The notes under the pieces: generated by a model | What the model was told of the DNA's origin: nothing | What the model saw: the letters and a program-made list of their open reading frames with translations, nothing else | The model's database searches: none | Made by a program: the position numbers and the translations under genes | Part shown: positions 10,846 to 22,777 of the stretch, in pieces | Numbering within the stretch: position 1 is the first letter of the stretch | Layout of the letters: each line of letters begins with the position of its first letter | Source of the DNA: Azolla caroliniana | Taxonomy: Eukaryota; Polypodiophyta | Direction of reading: 5' to 3' | DNA length: 64,000 nucleotides | NCBI GenBank assembly: GCA_043228905.1 | Contig: JBHGNT010000018.1 | Span: 5,332,001-5,396,000 of the forward strand

Positions 10846-11900
10846 CACATGGACTGTCTGTCCCGAGATAAACTACTTTTGGTGTCCCCAGTTCTAGGTC
10901 TCGCCACAACAAGAAGAAGAAGCAAAGGGTCTCTCTCGCTCGTGATGCCTCTCGATATAAAGATAGAACCGTGTATTTATGGCCATCGAATGAGCCACTT
11001 GTCGATTGGGTAAACCTTCAGCTCTCCATGGAGTGATTCTGTTGCCATGAATCGATTCGATGATCACCTGGTTGGCATCGCAGAGCATCTCTAACGAGAG
11101 AGAAATCAAATGGTGAGTTCTCAGTAAAATATATGTTTGACACATCGCTCTCACCATCATTGCTCGATGGGGTCAAAGTATATAGTGGTAGCATCTCCAA
11201 GTCAATGGAGATGGTGGCGAAGCACTTTCTTAATATGTCTTATTAAAACTTGTATCAAGATGGTCGTAGAACTGGATAGGAAGTAGTAAAACACTTCAAA
11301 AGACGCATAATTCAACATCTCATGGTTGGATGGATATAAGTATGATGAAATGGCTTGGAAAATAGGACACATTTACACTTTTTATGTAAATGCATCCTAT
11401 CTTTACCCTAAAGCCTAGAACATCAAAGTGTGTGAGAGAGGGAGAAAGAAACTTCACTGTAAAGTGTAGAACATCAAAATCAAGTTAGCAAGAGCGTGGG
11501 TCAAAGTCGTTGAAGAAGAAGGTAAAGGGAGAGCTTGCCCTAGCCATAAAACCTAAACTCGAATAAATCACCCTACCAATTTACTACCCATGTGCTCTAG
11601 CAAAGAGCTTGAGGTTCCACAACGCCCATAGGCCACAACAAATAAGCCATACACTTTTAGAATGAAACACAACTATGTACTAGTACACTTTGCGCCTACA
11701 TGCTTGCTCACACTTTCAATTCCACATTCAGATATATGTACAAGCATAAGTCCACACAAAAGCACACACTTAAAATAATTACATACATATGCACACAATT
11801 ATAGCGCGCACACACACACAAACCTTACATTAATTATATTCACATGTAAAGTCTGCACACACATTGTTATGTCCCAAAATCAAGATTCAATTAATCACAT
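10846..11900. other. Intergenic sequence, nothing recognised
   Basis: Beyond the inverted repeat. Short frames only, no domain. Includes a CA-rich patch near 11800-11830. Confidence 0.6.
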
Positions 11901-12029
11901 ACAAGAACACATGAATGGAAACAAACACAAGAACTCAAAATATTACATTAGTCCCAATATTGGGAATAAACCAAAACATGAGTTGGGAGTCGGGACAAAT
12001 TGGAACAAGTCGCGACTACTCTAAAATTG

Positions 12030-12084
<55 letters not shown>
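12030..12084. repeat. Compound (GT)n(GA)n microsatellite
   Basis: A GT run passes directly into a long GA run. Confidence 0.95.
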
Positions 12085-12085
<1 letters not shown>

Positions 12086-12205
12086 ACCACACTCAATGGA
12101 GTAAAATGTGTGAATCTAAGAACTTCAAGGGAGAGAATGAGGACTGGCTCCTTCGTATGTAAGGCCCGAATATGGCCATTGGGACTAGTCTTTGGTGGCT
12201 AGTGG

Positions 12206-13560
12206 TTGCATAAACGCGTGCGTGTGCTACTCGAGCAAGATCTTGGGGGACTTGGACCTCGTCACATGGGAAATGGAAGAATTGACGGAATTGATTCATT
12301 CATTAGAAAATGGCAATTACCTACTGAACAAGCATTATCAACGGATAAAAAAATTGATGAAGATATGAAATTTGATTTAATCTTGGGTGCCTTACCAGAT
12401 TTGTGGGGCGCTTTTGTCACCACACATGGAAATGATGACACTTCAAACATGAAGAACATAATCCTAAAAATGAAAAGAGAAGAGATCATTCAACACTAAT
12501 GAGCCTTCGAGTCATCCATCCTCTCTCGTTCAGGTCCCCGATGGTCCCTCTCGTGTAGCATATGTACACACGTAGCTTCACGACATGGAAGGAACCCACA
12601 AATTTTGTTATGATGTTTACCCATTCCCTCATACTCCACCAAACCCATGCAACAATTTATCACTCAACTAAAAGAGACGTTTCCATTGAAGTATCTTGGA
12701 CCATAGAACATTTTCAAGGCATAAAAGTTACACAAAATAAAATAAAAGGATACACTCTCTCTATCTCAAAAGAAATTGGTAGAAGAAATTCTCCAAAAGT
12801 TTGAGATGGTAGATTCTAAACCTATCTCCACACAGTGACCATACCTTCCAAATTATCCACTGTATGATAGTCCCAGATCAATCTATGTCCACACCAACCT
12901 CAAGATCTACATTTGGGATGGTTTTCACTTTTACAGGTGCAACAATTGCTTGATGAACTAGAACACAATCTTTTGTTGCACTTTCGAGTACTAAAGCTGA
13001 GTACATTAATGCAACCCTTACCGCAAAAGAAGGCCTCTAGATAAGGAAAATCATTGAAGACCTTGATATCTTCAAACTAAAAGAAATGAAGATATTTTGC
13101 GCTAATTAATCAAACAAACATATTCGAGCTTGTCATCATTTATCAGAGACTTGGTCGAAGCAAAAGTGATGTCACTTGAATACACCTCTCCCACAACCAT
13201 GTGGGCTGATTTTCTCACAAAACCCATACCATACCCCCAGCAAAAGGCATTGGTTATGTTGTTCCAAGGGTAGGACTCAAATTAAAGAAATCAAACAAAT
13301 TGGTTGTTTACCTTAAGTTGGGGTGTTAGAATATTTAATATTAGAATTACTACATACTAATATGTATTTACATATAAATAACAGATATTAAATAAAAACG
13401 ACAATAAATAATTTAAGAACTTATTCATGTAAGATTTGTTCACAATGAACATCTACCTGTGAAATGTAGGACCAATCATGTTGATAATTTAGTCTCTCAT
13501 TTTTATTCAACACACTAACCTATATGAATACATACATACATATATATATATATATACAAT
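12206..13560 (+). mobile_element. Decayed Ty1/copia remnant
   Basis: Fragments in order: a gag-like segment (about 12270-12499, with DLILGALPDLWGAF), a reverse-transcriptase tail (about 12700-12800, GIKVTQNKIKGYTLSISKE), and RNase H pieces (about 12960-13250) ending in MWADFLTKP. Most of protease, integrase and reverse transcriptase is deleted. After the RNase H a G-rich run at about 13317-13323 precedes TGTTAGAATATTTAATATTAG, a plausible LTR start at 13324. No matching second LTR or target-site duplication was found. It sits between the right-arm RLK and the RLK at 13770. Non-functional. Confidence 0.7.
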
Positions 13561-13769
13561 TATTATTCTTTGTTAGATAGTACCTTAAATTCCTAAAAGT
13601 CCCTTATTCTTCTACAACTATTTACTATGAATCTCCCTTTGTGCAACTTGCTTGGCTTGTTTGTCTTAGAGGGGGTAGTCCCAACTTAGACTATCATACA
13701 AATAGATTTTCTGCATTGGATAAGTACTGTCAAGTCTAAGCTCAATCTCTTAAGGTCTGATGAAGCTAG

Positions 13770-16412
13770 CTACCTTGCAGAGAAAATCACATCCGATTCT
13801 GCCATGTAGGATTGCATATTTGCAGAGTTGCTACTGCTTTGATAGCCTACTAAGATCGCACTCGGAGCCGGGTACGGAGGGATCCCAATGTCGTCACCGA
13901 TTCCTTCGAAGAGCTGAAGAATTCGCAACATGGATGGTCGCGATTCGGGCTGATATTGGACACACCAGAGCCCGATCTTAAGGACTCGAATTTTCTCAAG
14001 GTTTTCAGCATACTTATCTGATTGTACACTATCTGGTACTAATTCCACTTCTCTGTTGGGGATGCCAATATTCTCATGATCATGCTCATCAATCTGACCC
14101 TGTGGATGCTCTTCCCTGTCGACGGTCTCTTCTTCTTCTCCATTTGAAATGCTCGCATCGATATGGTCGCCTGAAATGAACTTGTATGCCCAATCCACAA
14201 GGGTTTCATCATCATTCCCTCTCTCATGGAACCCCCTCACAAGCTTAAGCAGCACCATGCCATAGCTATAGACGTCCGCTTTAGATGTGATCTCGACGGT
14301 TTTCAACCATTCGGGCGCTATGTAGCCCCTTGTTCCTCGTGCACCCGACATATGTAGATTGCTCCTCACCTCTTCTAGCTGCCTCGCCAATCCGAAGTCG
14401 GCCACTTTGGGCGTAAAACCATGGTCTAAGAGCACATTCTCGGGCTTAATGTCACAGTGCAATATGTGTGGCTTGCAGTCATGGTGAAGGTATGCAATGC
14501 CTCGGGCCGTTCCTACAGCTATGGAGTATCGGACCGCCCATGGAAGAGGCTTGGGTTTTCCGGAGAGGAACCTGGCTACCGATCCATTCTCGATGTATTC
14601 ATATACCAAGATCCTCTTCCCGGGAGCTCGGCCTCCTCCTCCGATGGAGTAGCCCACAAGATCCACTAGATTGATATGATGGATCTTGCCAAGAGTGCTC
14701 ACTTCTGCTCTGAATTGCCTGTCAGCTTCTCCATGGCTTGCACCCATGGTGTCTTTTAGCACCTTCACAGCAACAGGGAGCTGCTTTTCTCTTGCTTTTT
14801 TCTCATTCTCCATCACCACTATGATTCTGCCTTTGTATACTTTCCCAAAGCCCCCTTCACCCAACAACTCACTGAAATTCTGAGTTGCCTCTACCAGCTG
14901 ATGGTATGTGAACTTAATCGGCCCACCATCACTCACTACCCTCACACACTCATCCTTTCTCATCTTTCCGAGGATCATATCTCCATATCCTGTTGTCCAC
15001 ATTATGATGGAACCGACGACTAGCAACACTACGATGAGAGCCGCCAGAATTGCCCCTATAACTGCCCCTTTCTTGGCCCCTCCTCCTCCATCTTTAGTAG
15101 CTCCTCCTACTAAAGATGGAGGAGAGGACACCAACAACTTCATCAGTAGAGTATTGCCATTTGTGGTATGGCCATTCATGAGAAGCTGTGTTTTTTGATT
15201 ACCCTTAACGAAGCAAGTTTTATCGCCCTGCCTATATGATGCCACGATGCAATCGCAATTATCCAGGCATAGTTTCTTGCATTCGTCTATATCGTTAACG
15301 ACTTGGCTGGTTAAGTCACCATAATTATAGTCGCTATGCTCATTCGGTACCATGGATAAGGACCCATTACGATCCGATTCACATATGCCGCTCAAGTTCA
15401 AGTTATTATCGCACCCCCTAGAAACAAGCTGAGAATCCACAGGTTGATAACCGACCGGACAACTGCAAGTTAAAGAAGATCCATTTGTGTCTTGTTGGCA
15501 TATACCATATGCCCCACAAGGGCTTCCCAAGAGGCATTTGTTGCCGATAAAAAACCATACATTGTCCCATGTAGAATACGAAGCATTCCAAGCGTAGATC
15601 CTAAGATTCCCGTCAGGATCTAATCGAAGCATGCTCATGGGCATGGATGAATTGTCTTGATATGTTCTTCCTCCATCTCGGGTAAGCTTGAAAAAATCTT
15701 CACTCACATTCATGTATGCATATATGTAGATAAAGTCCACATTACTGGCACTATCTAATGCATGTAGATAAACATTCGTGGACGTATCGGTCTGAAGATG
15801 GAACCTTCCGGGGGGACCATAAGAGCTATCATTTGGCCGAGATTGCAATAGATAAGACTTATCTACTACTATAGAAGATAGTGGATTAATAGAAGCATTG
15901 TCTCTTGGCCTCACTACCAGAGTGTCTCTTAGGTCCGAGAAGCTCTGCCATAGTATAGTTTTCATGGTCTGGTCAAGAAGCTGTAGGTTTCCAGAATTTT
16001 GAAGCTTTGCAAAGGAAGCTTTGGAGATAGGGGTACTCCAAAGTATGGATTGATTGTTTCCATCTGAGAGCTCGAGGTTTCCATTACTAGTGAAGTTGAG
16101 TGTAGCTCCTTGTGTGACACTAGGGGTAGAGATGGAAGGCCACCATAGTGGAGTTCGGTTAGCGTCGGCCGTGACCCAAATGCAAAGAAGGAATTGGTCG
16201 AGGCCGAGGGATTTGAAGCCGAAAGTGAGGGTTCCGTTGTCGGAGAGCCAGAATCCGGAAGAAGAGGAATTAGTGGAAGCATTGGTGTGAGTTGAGAAAT
16301 GGGCATTTCCAGCCTGATACAGTGGTGTTGCAGCCAAGGCTCCATGGAAGCTAGAGAGGAGGAGAGGAGGAGGGAGGAGGAGGAGGAGGAAGAAGAGGAA
16401 CATGGGAGCCAT
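13770..16412 (-). CDS. G-type lectin S-receptor-like serine/threonine kinase (third copy)
   Basis: Intronless 880-residue receptor kinase, a more distant member of the local family. Signal peptide (about 1-27, Leu/Pro-rich), bulb-lectin/S-domain (about 30-290), EGF-like cluster (CLLGSPCGAYGIC), PAN-like cysteines, glycine/lysine-rich linker, membrane helix about 451-475 (GAILAALIVVLLVVGSIIMW), kinase domain with GEGGFG (about 515), VAVK, HCDIKPEN (about 651), DFG and APEW. It is a non-RD kinase like the inverted pair. An acidic insertion of about 50 residues lies in the C-lobe before the last helices, rich in E, D and H. The pseudogenes at 18167 and 37347 are closer to this gene than to the inverted pair. 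The start is the ATG that opens the signal peptide. No stops or frameshifts. Confidence 0.9.
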   Translation of the reverse strand: MAPMFLFFLLLLLPPPLLLSSFHGALAATPLYQAGNAHFSTHTNASTNSSSSGFWLSDNGTLTFGFKSLGLDQFLLCIWVTADANRTPLWWPSISTPSVTQGATLNFTSNGNLELSDGNNQSILWSTPISKASFAKLQNSGNLQLLDQTMKTILWQSFSDLRDTLVVRPRDNASINPLSSIVVDKSYLLQSRPNDSSYGPPGRFHLQTDTSTNVYLHALDSASNVDFIYIYAYMNVSEDFFKLTRDGGRTYQDNSSMPMSMLRLDPDGNLRIYAWNASYSTWDNVWFFIGNKCLLGSPCGAYGICQQDTNGSSLTCSCPVGYQPVDSQLVSRGCDNNLNLSGICESDRNGSLSMVPNEHSDYNYGDLTSQVVNDIDECKKLCLDNCDCIVASYRQGDKTCFVKGNQKTQLLMNGHTTNGNTLLMKLLVSSPPSLVGGATKDGGGGAKKGAVIGAILAALIVVLLVVGSIIMWTTGYGDMILGKMRKDECVRVVSDGGPIKFTYHQLVEATQNFSELLGEGGFGKVYKGRIIVVMENEKKAREKQLPVAVKVLKDTMGASHGEADRQFRAEVSTLGKIHHINLVDLVGYSIGGGGRAPGKRILVYEYIENGSVARFLSGKPKPLPWAVRYSIAVGTARGIAYLHHDCKPHILHCDIKPENVLLDHGFTPKVADFGLARQLEEVRSNLHMSGARGTRGYIAPEWLKTVEITSKADVYSYGMVLLKLVRGFHERGNDDETLVDWAYKFISGDHIDASISNGEEEETVDREEHPQGQIDEHDHENIGIPNREVELVPDSVQSDKYAENLEKIRVLKIGLWCVQYQPESRPSMLRILQLFEGIGDDIGIPPYPAPSAILVGYQSSSNSANMQSYMAESDVIFSAR

Positions 16413-16465
16413 GAGAAAGTGTTTGGGTGTGTGTGAGAGAGATTATTATGTCTAAAGTATTGGCA

Positions 16466-16690
16466 TCAGAGCCGTGTCCAATGGAGCTAAAAGAGAACGT
16501 CTAGCCTTCACCCAACAATGGTCGTCCAACAAACATTAGTCTCTCCCTTTCTTGAGTGAGTGGGCCTCCACATAAGATAGAACTATTGAGTCCCTTTTGG
16601 GATTTGTATATATGTACCATTCACAGCTGTAAAATTTTTATAAGTGTTGGAAAGAGCTTTGTTTTAGAAAAAAAAAACAAAAAAAAGAAG
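16466..16690 (+). repeat. Dispersed repeat, copy 2
   Basis: Partner of 985-1180. Begins beside ttggcatcagagcc, which resembles a retroelement primer-binding site, and ends in an A-rich run. It lies directly upstream of the third RLK gene and could overlap its promoter. Confidence 0.55.
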
Positions 16691-17637
16691 AGTTGTGAAG
16701 AGGGAAGGCATTGATGGATGGGAACAGGAGAGGCACAAGAAGGAGAGAGTGTCTCGACTATGAATACAATAGACAAGCGTGTAATTCCCTCTCCGATTCC
16801 ATTGGGTTCAATTCAATTGATGAAAGTGGGAGGAGTCGGGACTCTTTTGCCACACATGTAATAAATGATTGAGCCAACAAGAAAAGCCATGAAGACTTTT
16901 GTGTTGATTGTATTAACATGATGAAGCTTTTTTCGTTCTTTTTTTCATTTACATGTATTCACAATCCAGATAATGAAGGCCTTTTTAAAAAAAAATTGCA
17001 TGTGTGCAAAAGATATGATGTGTGGCTGTGGGGTTTTCCTTTCCAAGCTCATGATTGACAATGTCGGCCAAAGCCCTAGGCAACAACAACAAGTAAAAGT
17101 GTGCCCCATCTAGAGAGGGAGATTTGTTCGTCTAGCATGGAATGGACATCGCAACTGCAAGGGTGCCCGTATAGAGACAATCAAAATATTCTCCACGCAA
17201 GCAAAGAAACCATAATGTCTATAAAAAAGAAGAAGATATTTTAAAAGAAAGGAAATTCAGTTTGACAAACTATCCTATAAAAGGTAACATTATAAGGCCT
17301 TCTTAGGTTGATTCCTCATGGAAATATTCTTTTGTGTTTTCTCATTCCCAAGCACATGAGATATATAGATCTTCATTTTAAGAGACTCTACAATTGTAAG
17401 TTATATAACCAATGTGTAAGTACCTTGGCACTTGATGACTAGATAGTAAAAACCTAGTTACATCCTTTTCTCGGTTGTTTGGGCCCAAAATAACAAACTT
17501 GTAGTACGCATTTTGCGGTAGACTTTTTATGAACCACAAGTATGTAGGCGTAATATGATGATTTTCTTTCGTCCCCATAATGATACTCTTGTCTTCATGT
17601 GTAAAAGCTTCGATCGCATTGAATGAGTTTCTAACCA
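16691..17637. other. Intergenic, nothing recognised
   Basis: AT-rich; the frame at 17378-17638 (-) has no recognisable motif. Confidence 0.6.
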
Positions 17638-18020
17638 AATCCGCAAGCAGCTAGACCCTAGTTAATGCACAAATAGTTTAAAAAAAACATAGAGAGATCG
17701 ATCGATGTTTGCGCAGAATTCCAAACTCGTTGGATGCGTGCACTCGTAACCTTCTTGTGCACCACATGTAGTTAGGAGTTCTCATGGATTGAATGTTCTC
17801 CTGAATCATTTCAATTCACTCATTCATCCAAATCCGCAAGCAGCTAGACCCTAGTTAATGCACAAATAGTTCAAAAAACATAGAGATCGATCGATGTTTG
17901 CGCAGAATTCCAAACTCGTTGGATGCTTGCACTCGTAACCTTCTTGTGCACCACATGTAGTTAGGAGTTCTCATGGATTGAATGTTCTCCTGAATCATTT
18001 CAATTCACTCATTCATTCAA
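17638..18020 (+). repeat. Tandem duplication, period 192 bp
   Basis: The segment from aaatccgcaagcagctagac at 17638 repeats from 17830 almost base for base, including gatcgatcgatgtttgcg and ttggatgc, ending in cattcatt-rich sequence. The copies differ by small indels and single bases (a gagagatc/gagatc indel, gcgtgc/gcttgc). Confidence 0.9.
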
Positions 18021-18166
18021 TTATTCATTAAAATCATTCATTCATGAGTGGAAAGCAAGAGTAATCTTTGGGTCTAGCAGGAGTGGAGTGTGTTTCCTTC
18101 TCTATCCAATGATCAATCCATCATGAGAAGAAAAAAGACAGTCATAAAAGGGCACTCTTTCTCCAG

Positions 18167-19496
18167 ACCTCGAGCCACTCTCAACTTCACAAGCAATGGA
18201 GACCTCGAGCTGATTGACACGAACCAATCCATTCTTTGGAGTACCTCTACCTCCAATGCTTCCTTTGCAAAGCTCCAAAATACGGGGAACCTACAGCTTT
18301 GTGACAGCTCGATGGAGAATTTGCAATGGCAGAGCTTCTCGGACCTCCGAGACACTCTGGTGGTGAGGCCAAGAGATGACAGTTCCACTAGTTCATTGAC
18401 TTCTATAGTAGTAGATAAGTCTTATCTATTGCGATCTCGACCAAACGATAGCTCCTATGGTCCCCCCGGAAGTTTCCATTTTCAGACCGATGGGTACTCA
18501 GTCGCGTATCTACGAGCATTGGATGTCGTCTATAATGTAGAATTACTCTACTTATATGCATATATCAACACAAGCCAAGGTGTTTTCGAGCTTAGCCGAG
18601 ATGGAGGGAAGACATATTGAGACAATTCATCCATGCCAATGAGTGTGCTTCAATTAGATCCCGACGGAAATCTAAGGATCTATGCTTGGAATGCTTCACA
18701 TTCCACATGGGACAGGGTATGGCAATTTCTCAACAACCAATGCCTCTTGGGAAGCCCTTGTGGGGCTTATGGCATATGCAAAGAAGACACAAATGGATCT
18801 CCGACTTGCACTTGTCCGGTCGGTTATCAACCTGTGGATACTCAGCTTCTTTCCTGCGGGTGTTACAATAGTTTGAACTTGAGCAGTCTATGTGGTAATA
18901 ATTCTAGTAATGGATCATTATCCATGGTCCCCAATCAGCATCGGAGGATGGAGATCTCAGGGGAAGAGGATCCTGGTATATGAATACATCGAAAATGGTT
19001 AGTTAGCCAGGTTCCTCTCCGGAGAACTGAAGCCTCTCCCATGGGCGGTTCGATACTCCATAGCTGTAGGAACAGCTCGAGGCATTGCATATCTTCATCA
19101 CGATTGCAAGCCACACATAGTGCACTGTGACATTAAGCCTGAGAATGTGCTCTTAGACCATGAGTTTACGGCCAAAGTCGCGGACTTCGGATTGGCGAGG
19201 CGGTTAGAAGAGGTGAAGAGCAATCTACTGATGTCGGGTGCACGAGGAACAAGGGGCTACATGGCACCCGAATGGTTGAAAACCGCCGAGATCACATCGA
19301 AAGCAGAGATGTCTACAGCTATGGAATCGTGCTTCTTAAGCTTGCGAGGGGATTTCATGAGAGAGCAAATGATGATGAATCCCTTGTGGATTGGGCATAC
19401 CAGTTCATTTCGGCAGCAGAAAGACGGGACCATAAGGGACAGAGCATTTCAAATGGGGGAGAAGATTCTCTGAAGAAGGAAGAGCATCCAAATGGT
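18167..19496 (+). pseudogene. S-domain RLK pseudogene, 5' part (interrupted by copia A)
   Basis: Closest to the third RLK. The signal peptide and first part of the lectin domain are missing; homology starts at ATLNFTSNGDLEL. Visible damage: an in-frame TGA at 18618-18620; a deletion near 18940 joining the start of the PAN region directly to the kinase (membrane span and glycine loop lost); a TAG at 19000-19002; and a 2-bp insertion (GA) near 19305 that shifts the frame just before DVYSYG. HCDIKPEN, DFGLA and APEW remain readable. At 19496 the gene is cut by an LTR; the coding sequence resumes at 35561. The last five bases before the LTR, ATGGT (19492-19496), recur at 35561-35565. Confidence 0.9.
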
Positions 19497-20128
19497 TGTT
19501 GTGTAAAATTGTCCCTCCTTACGGGGGAGTCGGCCGAAAAGCCGAAATCGGCCGAAGAGTTGAAGGGAACTCGAAGGTGTATACACATATATACACTTTT
19601 GATTCACATCTATGTGTATGTGGGTTAGCATACATATATGCTAAGAGGCATTCGCTGCCTTTGTATACTCAAGTGAGTTGTAGTATTATTGAGTGTGTTT
19701 TAGGTGCGACTGTGAGAAGAGCGAAAAACGAGTTGCAGAAGAGAAGTGTGACTCAGAGAACGACCGCGTATATGCACAGTAGTGGCTGTGAGAACGAAAC
19801 AGAAAAAGCTGAGTGTGTGTGAAGAAAAGGGAGAAGAACAAAAGGGAAGAAAGACAAGAATTGAGAAGCCAAGGGAATTTCGAACGGGAAAGACACCTAC
19901 GCATTAGGGTTTGGTATGCTCATTTGAAATCGCGATATTAGAGCACATTCAGACCAGTACAGGTTCTTTTATTCAGTGGTTGTATTCTGTCTTTCTATCA
20001 TAGTGAAATTTCTGTTCCATGGTTTTTTCCCTGAAATTAGGGTTTTCCACGTAAATCTTGTTTTACTCTTTATTTTCAATTTGTGTCTAAGGTTACTTCG
20101 TAATCCTTGTTTGAGTGAAATCTTATCA
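19497..20128 (+). repeat. Copia A 5' LTR
   Basis: 632 bp, starts TGTTGTGTAAAATTG, ends CTTATCA. Shorter than its 3' partner because internal blocks are absent. Confidence 0.9.
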
Positions 20129-20154
20129 AATTGGTATTAGAGCATAGGTTTTAG

Positions 20155-21021
20155 ATGGAAGGGGGTGTGAGTGGCTTTCCGGGGATGATTGTCCTAAACT
20201 CACAAAACTACTCAGACTGGAATATCAAAATGGAAGATCTTTTGATAGTCAAAGACTTATATGATATAGAAAATAAGGATATACCAAGAGGGGTGATAGA
20301 ATCGGAGTGGAAAATTTTAAATAGAAAGGCAGTGGCAACTATAAGACAATGTGTAGACATTAGTGTCCTACAACATGTAGCGAGTGATACCAATTCCTTC
20401 GAGTTATGGCATAAACTCTCTGCCCTCTATGAAAGGAAAAATGCCTTAAATAAAACCTTCTTGATGAGTAAGATAGTGAGACTAAAGTATGTAGATGGGG
20501 AGAGGATTGTAGAGCACATCAGTACTTTTATGGGACTGGTAAATCAGTTAGTCTCAACGAAGTTCCCATTAGATGATGTTATGCAGGCCACACTACTGCT
20601 ATGTACTCTACCGGACAGTTGGGAAAACTTAATAGCGACACTCAACACTTCATATAAAGAAGACAACCTATCTTTACAAACAGTAAAGACTAGCATTTTA
20701 AATGAAGAGACAAGAAGAAAGGATAAAAGTGCCTTGTCTCAATCGGAGGCTAATGTGACCCAAGAACTTAGTAGAGGTAGAAGAGAACACAGAAGTATAG
20801 AAAATGGAGATAGGTTTTATGCAAGATCGAAATCTAGAGGAAGACCTACATGCTTCTATTGTGGGAAGCCTAGTCACTTCCAAAAGAATTGCCGACACCT
20901 TAGGAAGGACAAAGGCATGGCTGATGAGATCGAACACAAGAAAATTTCTGATGATAAAAACACCTCAGCCATTGTAACTAGTGAAGAAGAGATGCTATTT
21001 ATCTGTGAACAAGGTAGCGTG
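20155..21021 (+). pseudogene. Copia A gag
   Basis: Capsid/nucleocapsid part of the element's polyprotein. Starts at the ATG 27 bp after the 5' LTR (MEGGVSGFPGM). The UBN2-type gag fold motifs (NYSDWNIKMEDLL, LPDSWENL) are followed by a CX2CX4HX4C zinc knuckle (CFYCGKPSHFQKNC). The reading frame is intact up to the insertion point of the chromovirus LTR at 21022; the few residues beyond (CHRQV) belong to that LTR. Closest in this window to the gag of copia B. Confidence 0.85.
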
Positions 21022-21393
21022 TGTCACAGACAAGTATAATAGAGTAGAACGAAGATAAGACTGGAGAACAAGAGAGAGGAAAAGAACAAGAACTCAACTT
21101 ATAGAATCCGTAACTTGTGTTGTACACCTTGATTAGAATCAAGGTGCACATGAGTATTTATACAAGAGGGTAGGGCTATGTAAGCCAACTAGAAATAGAG
21201 TGCATGAGGATGCATGCAAGCTAGAGAATGAGAATGCATGTAAGCTAGGAACTTCCAATGTTTAATCTACACTATGTGAAGTTGAATTAAATATAAGGAT
21301 GTATATGTAGCTCAAGTGGTAGGGTTTGCCCAATAGAGACCATGAGGTCTTGGGTTCAATCCCTACCTTCTTTTGTGGCATATGTCTATGACA
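21022..21393 (-). repeat. Chromovirus 3' LTR (left)
   Basis: 372 bp. Contains a tRNA-like module at about 21299-21370. Adjoins the purine tract in 21394-21420. Confidence 0.88.
21299..21370 (+). other. tRNA-like / SINE-like module in left chromovirus LTR
   Basis: A Pol III A-box-like TAGCTCAAGTGGTAGGG (21308-21324) is followed about 30 bp later by a B-box-like GGGTTCAATCCC (21352-21363), the spacing of a tRNA gene. It is antisense to the retroelement. The sequence does not fold as an obvious complete tRNA (no convincing acceptor stem), so it is tRNA-derived or SINE-derived rather than a functional gene. Confidence 0.6.
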
Positions 21394-22760
21394 TTATTCT
21401 CCCTCCAAGGCCGCCTCTTAACACCCGCGGTCGGTTTATGGGGGTATCGTTGGTGAAAAGCGCGAATTGCCTCTGGTACATTTTGTAAGTGTGTAATTGG
21501 TTCCCATGTGGCATTCGAAAGAGGGTAACCTTTCCATAAGACCAAATATTGAAGTCGCCGTCGATGTAAGCGAGAGTCGAGGATCCGGTCACCCTCATAC
21601 TCCTCACTTGTTGATAATTCCACGGGCGGCGGCGGAGGAGGTTGGTGTCCCGAAATGTGAGAAGGATGATAGAGTTCGAGGAGAGAGACGTGGAAAACAT
21701 TGTGAAGCCGAAATGTGGGGGGAAGCGCTAGCCGGAAGGTGACTGGGTTAACGCGCTCGAGGATACGGAAGGGGCCTAACTTTTTGTAGTCGAGCTTGCG
21801 CAGGGACGGGTGGTTGCGATATGCCGATGTAGCAACCAAACCATGTCACCGACTGCGAAGGTCGGCACGACTAAGCGATGTCGGTCAGTGTGAGCTTTAT
21901 ACTGTTTGCCAGTAGCACGGAGCTCAAGGGAGAGGTCACGGTGGACATCTTGTAAGGTGTGGGCACGCTTCTTGGCCGATGGATTGATGGATATCTCTGG
22001 AATGGAAATGCTGAAACGAGGGTGGAAACCATAATTTGCAAAGAATGGGGAAACTTTCGTTGAGGCATGGATATTGTTATTGTAGGCAAATTTTGCCATG
22101 GCAAGGAGGTCCACCCAATCGTCTTGTTGGTAGCTAACTGAACAACGGAGGTATTGTTCGAGGATTTGATTGACTCTTTCGGTTTGGCCATCAGTTTGAG
22201 GGTGGTGCACGGTTGACAAGTTCACAGAAGTCCCGAATGTCTGTAGCAGTTGGTGCCAAAAGTGGGAAATAAAATTGAGGACCTCGATCAGAAGTGACAT
22301 CCTCAGGCAAACCATGTAATCGGACGACATATTTTAGAAAAAGGGCAGCTGTCTCCTCCCCCGAAATGGTTTTCGAACATGGGACAAAGTGAGCCATCTT
22401 CGAAAACCGATCGACGACCACTAGCACCATGTCATGGTCACCGACTTGAGGAAGGTCGGTGATAAAGTCCATGGAGAGAGATGCCCAAGGTCGACTGGGG
22501 ATTGGAAGTGGGTGTAGAAGGCCATATGGATGATGGTGAGTTGCTTTGGAGTGAGTGCAAACGTCACAAGTTTTGATAAATTCTTTGACCAATTTCCAAG
22601 GTTGAGGCCACCAAAACCCCCAAGAAAGCAATGCCAGTGTTTTGGCGATCCCAAAGTGTCCGACAAGAGGATCATCAAGGCAAGTTTGTAGAACTCGGAG
22701 GCAACATGGGCCATTTGGTATGTAAAGGAGGTGATTACGATAGAGTAGCCCATTGTGAGT
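21394..22760 (-). pseudogene. Chromovirus integrase and chromodomain
   Basis: The integrase zinc-binding region ends in CDVCTHSKATHHHPYG, then the core motif SMDFITDLP, DRGPQF and, after a frame break, the HPQTDGQTERVNQ segment containing the catalytic Glu. The C-terminal part has the GPFRILERV and FHVSLL motifs and a chromodomain (about 21440-21620: EYEGDRILDSR, YLVLWKGYP, NATWEP). Chromodomains guide integration toward marked chromatin in this group. Frame changes near 22190-22330 and 21780-21840 break the protein into pieces. Confidence 0.85.
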
Positions 22761-22777
22761 TGTAAAGTGACTGAGAT

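Noticed and set aside
21308-21363. A functional tRNA gene
   Set aside because: A- and B-box-like motifs are present but I could not pair an acceptor stem, and it sits identically in both LTRs of a transposon.
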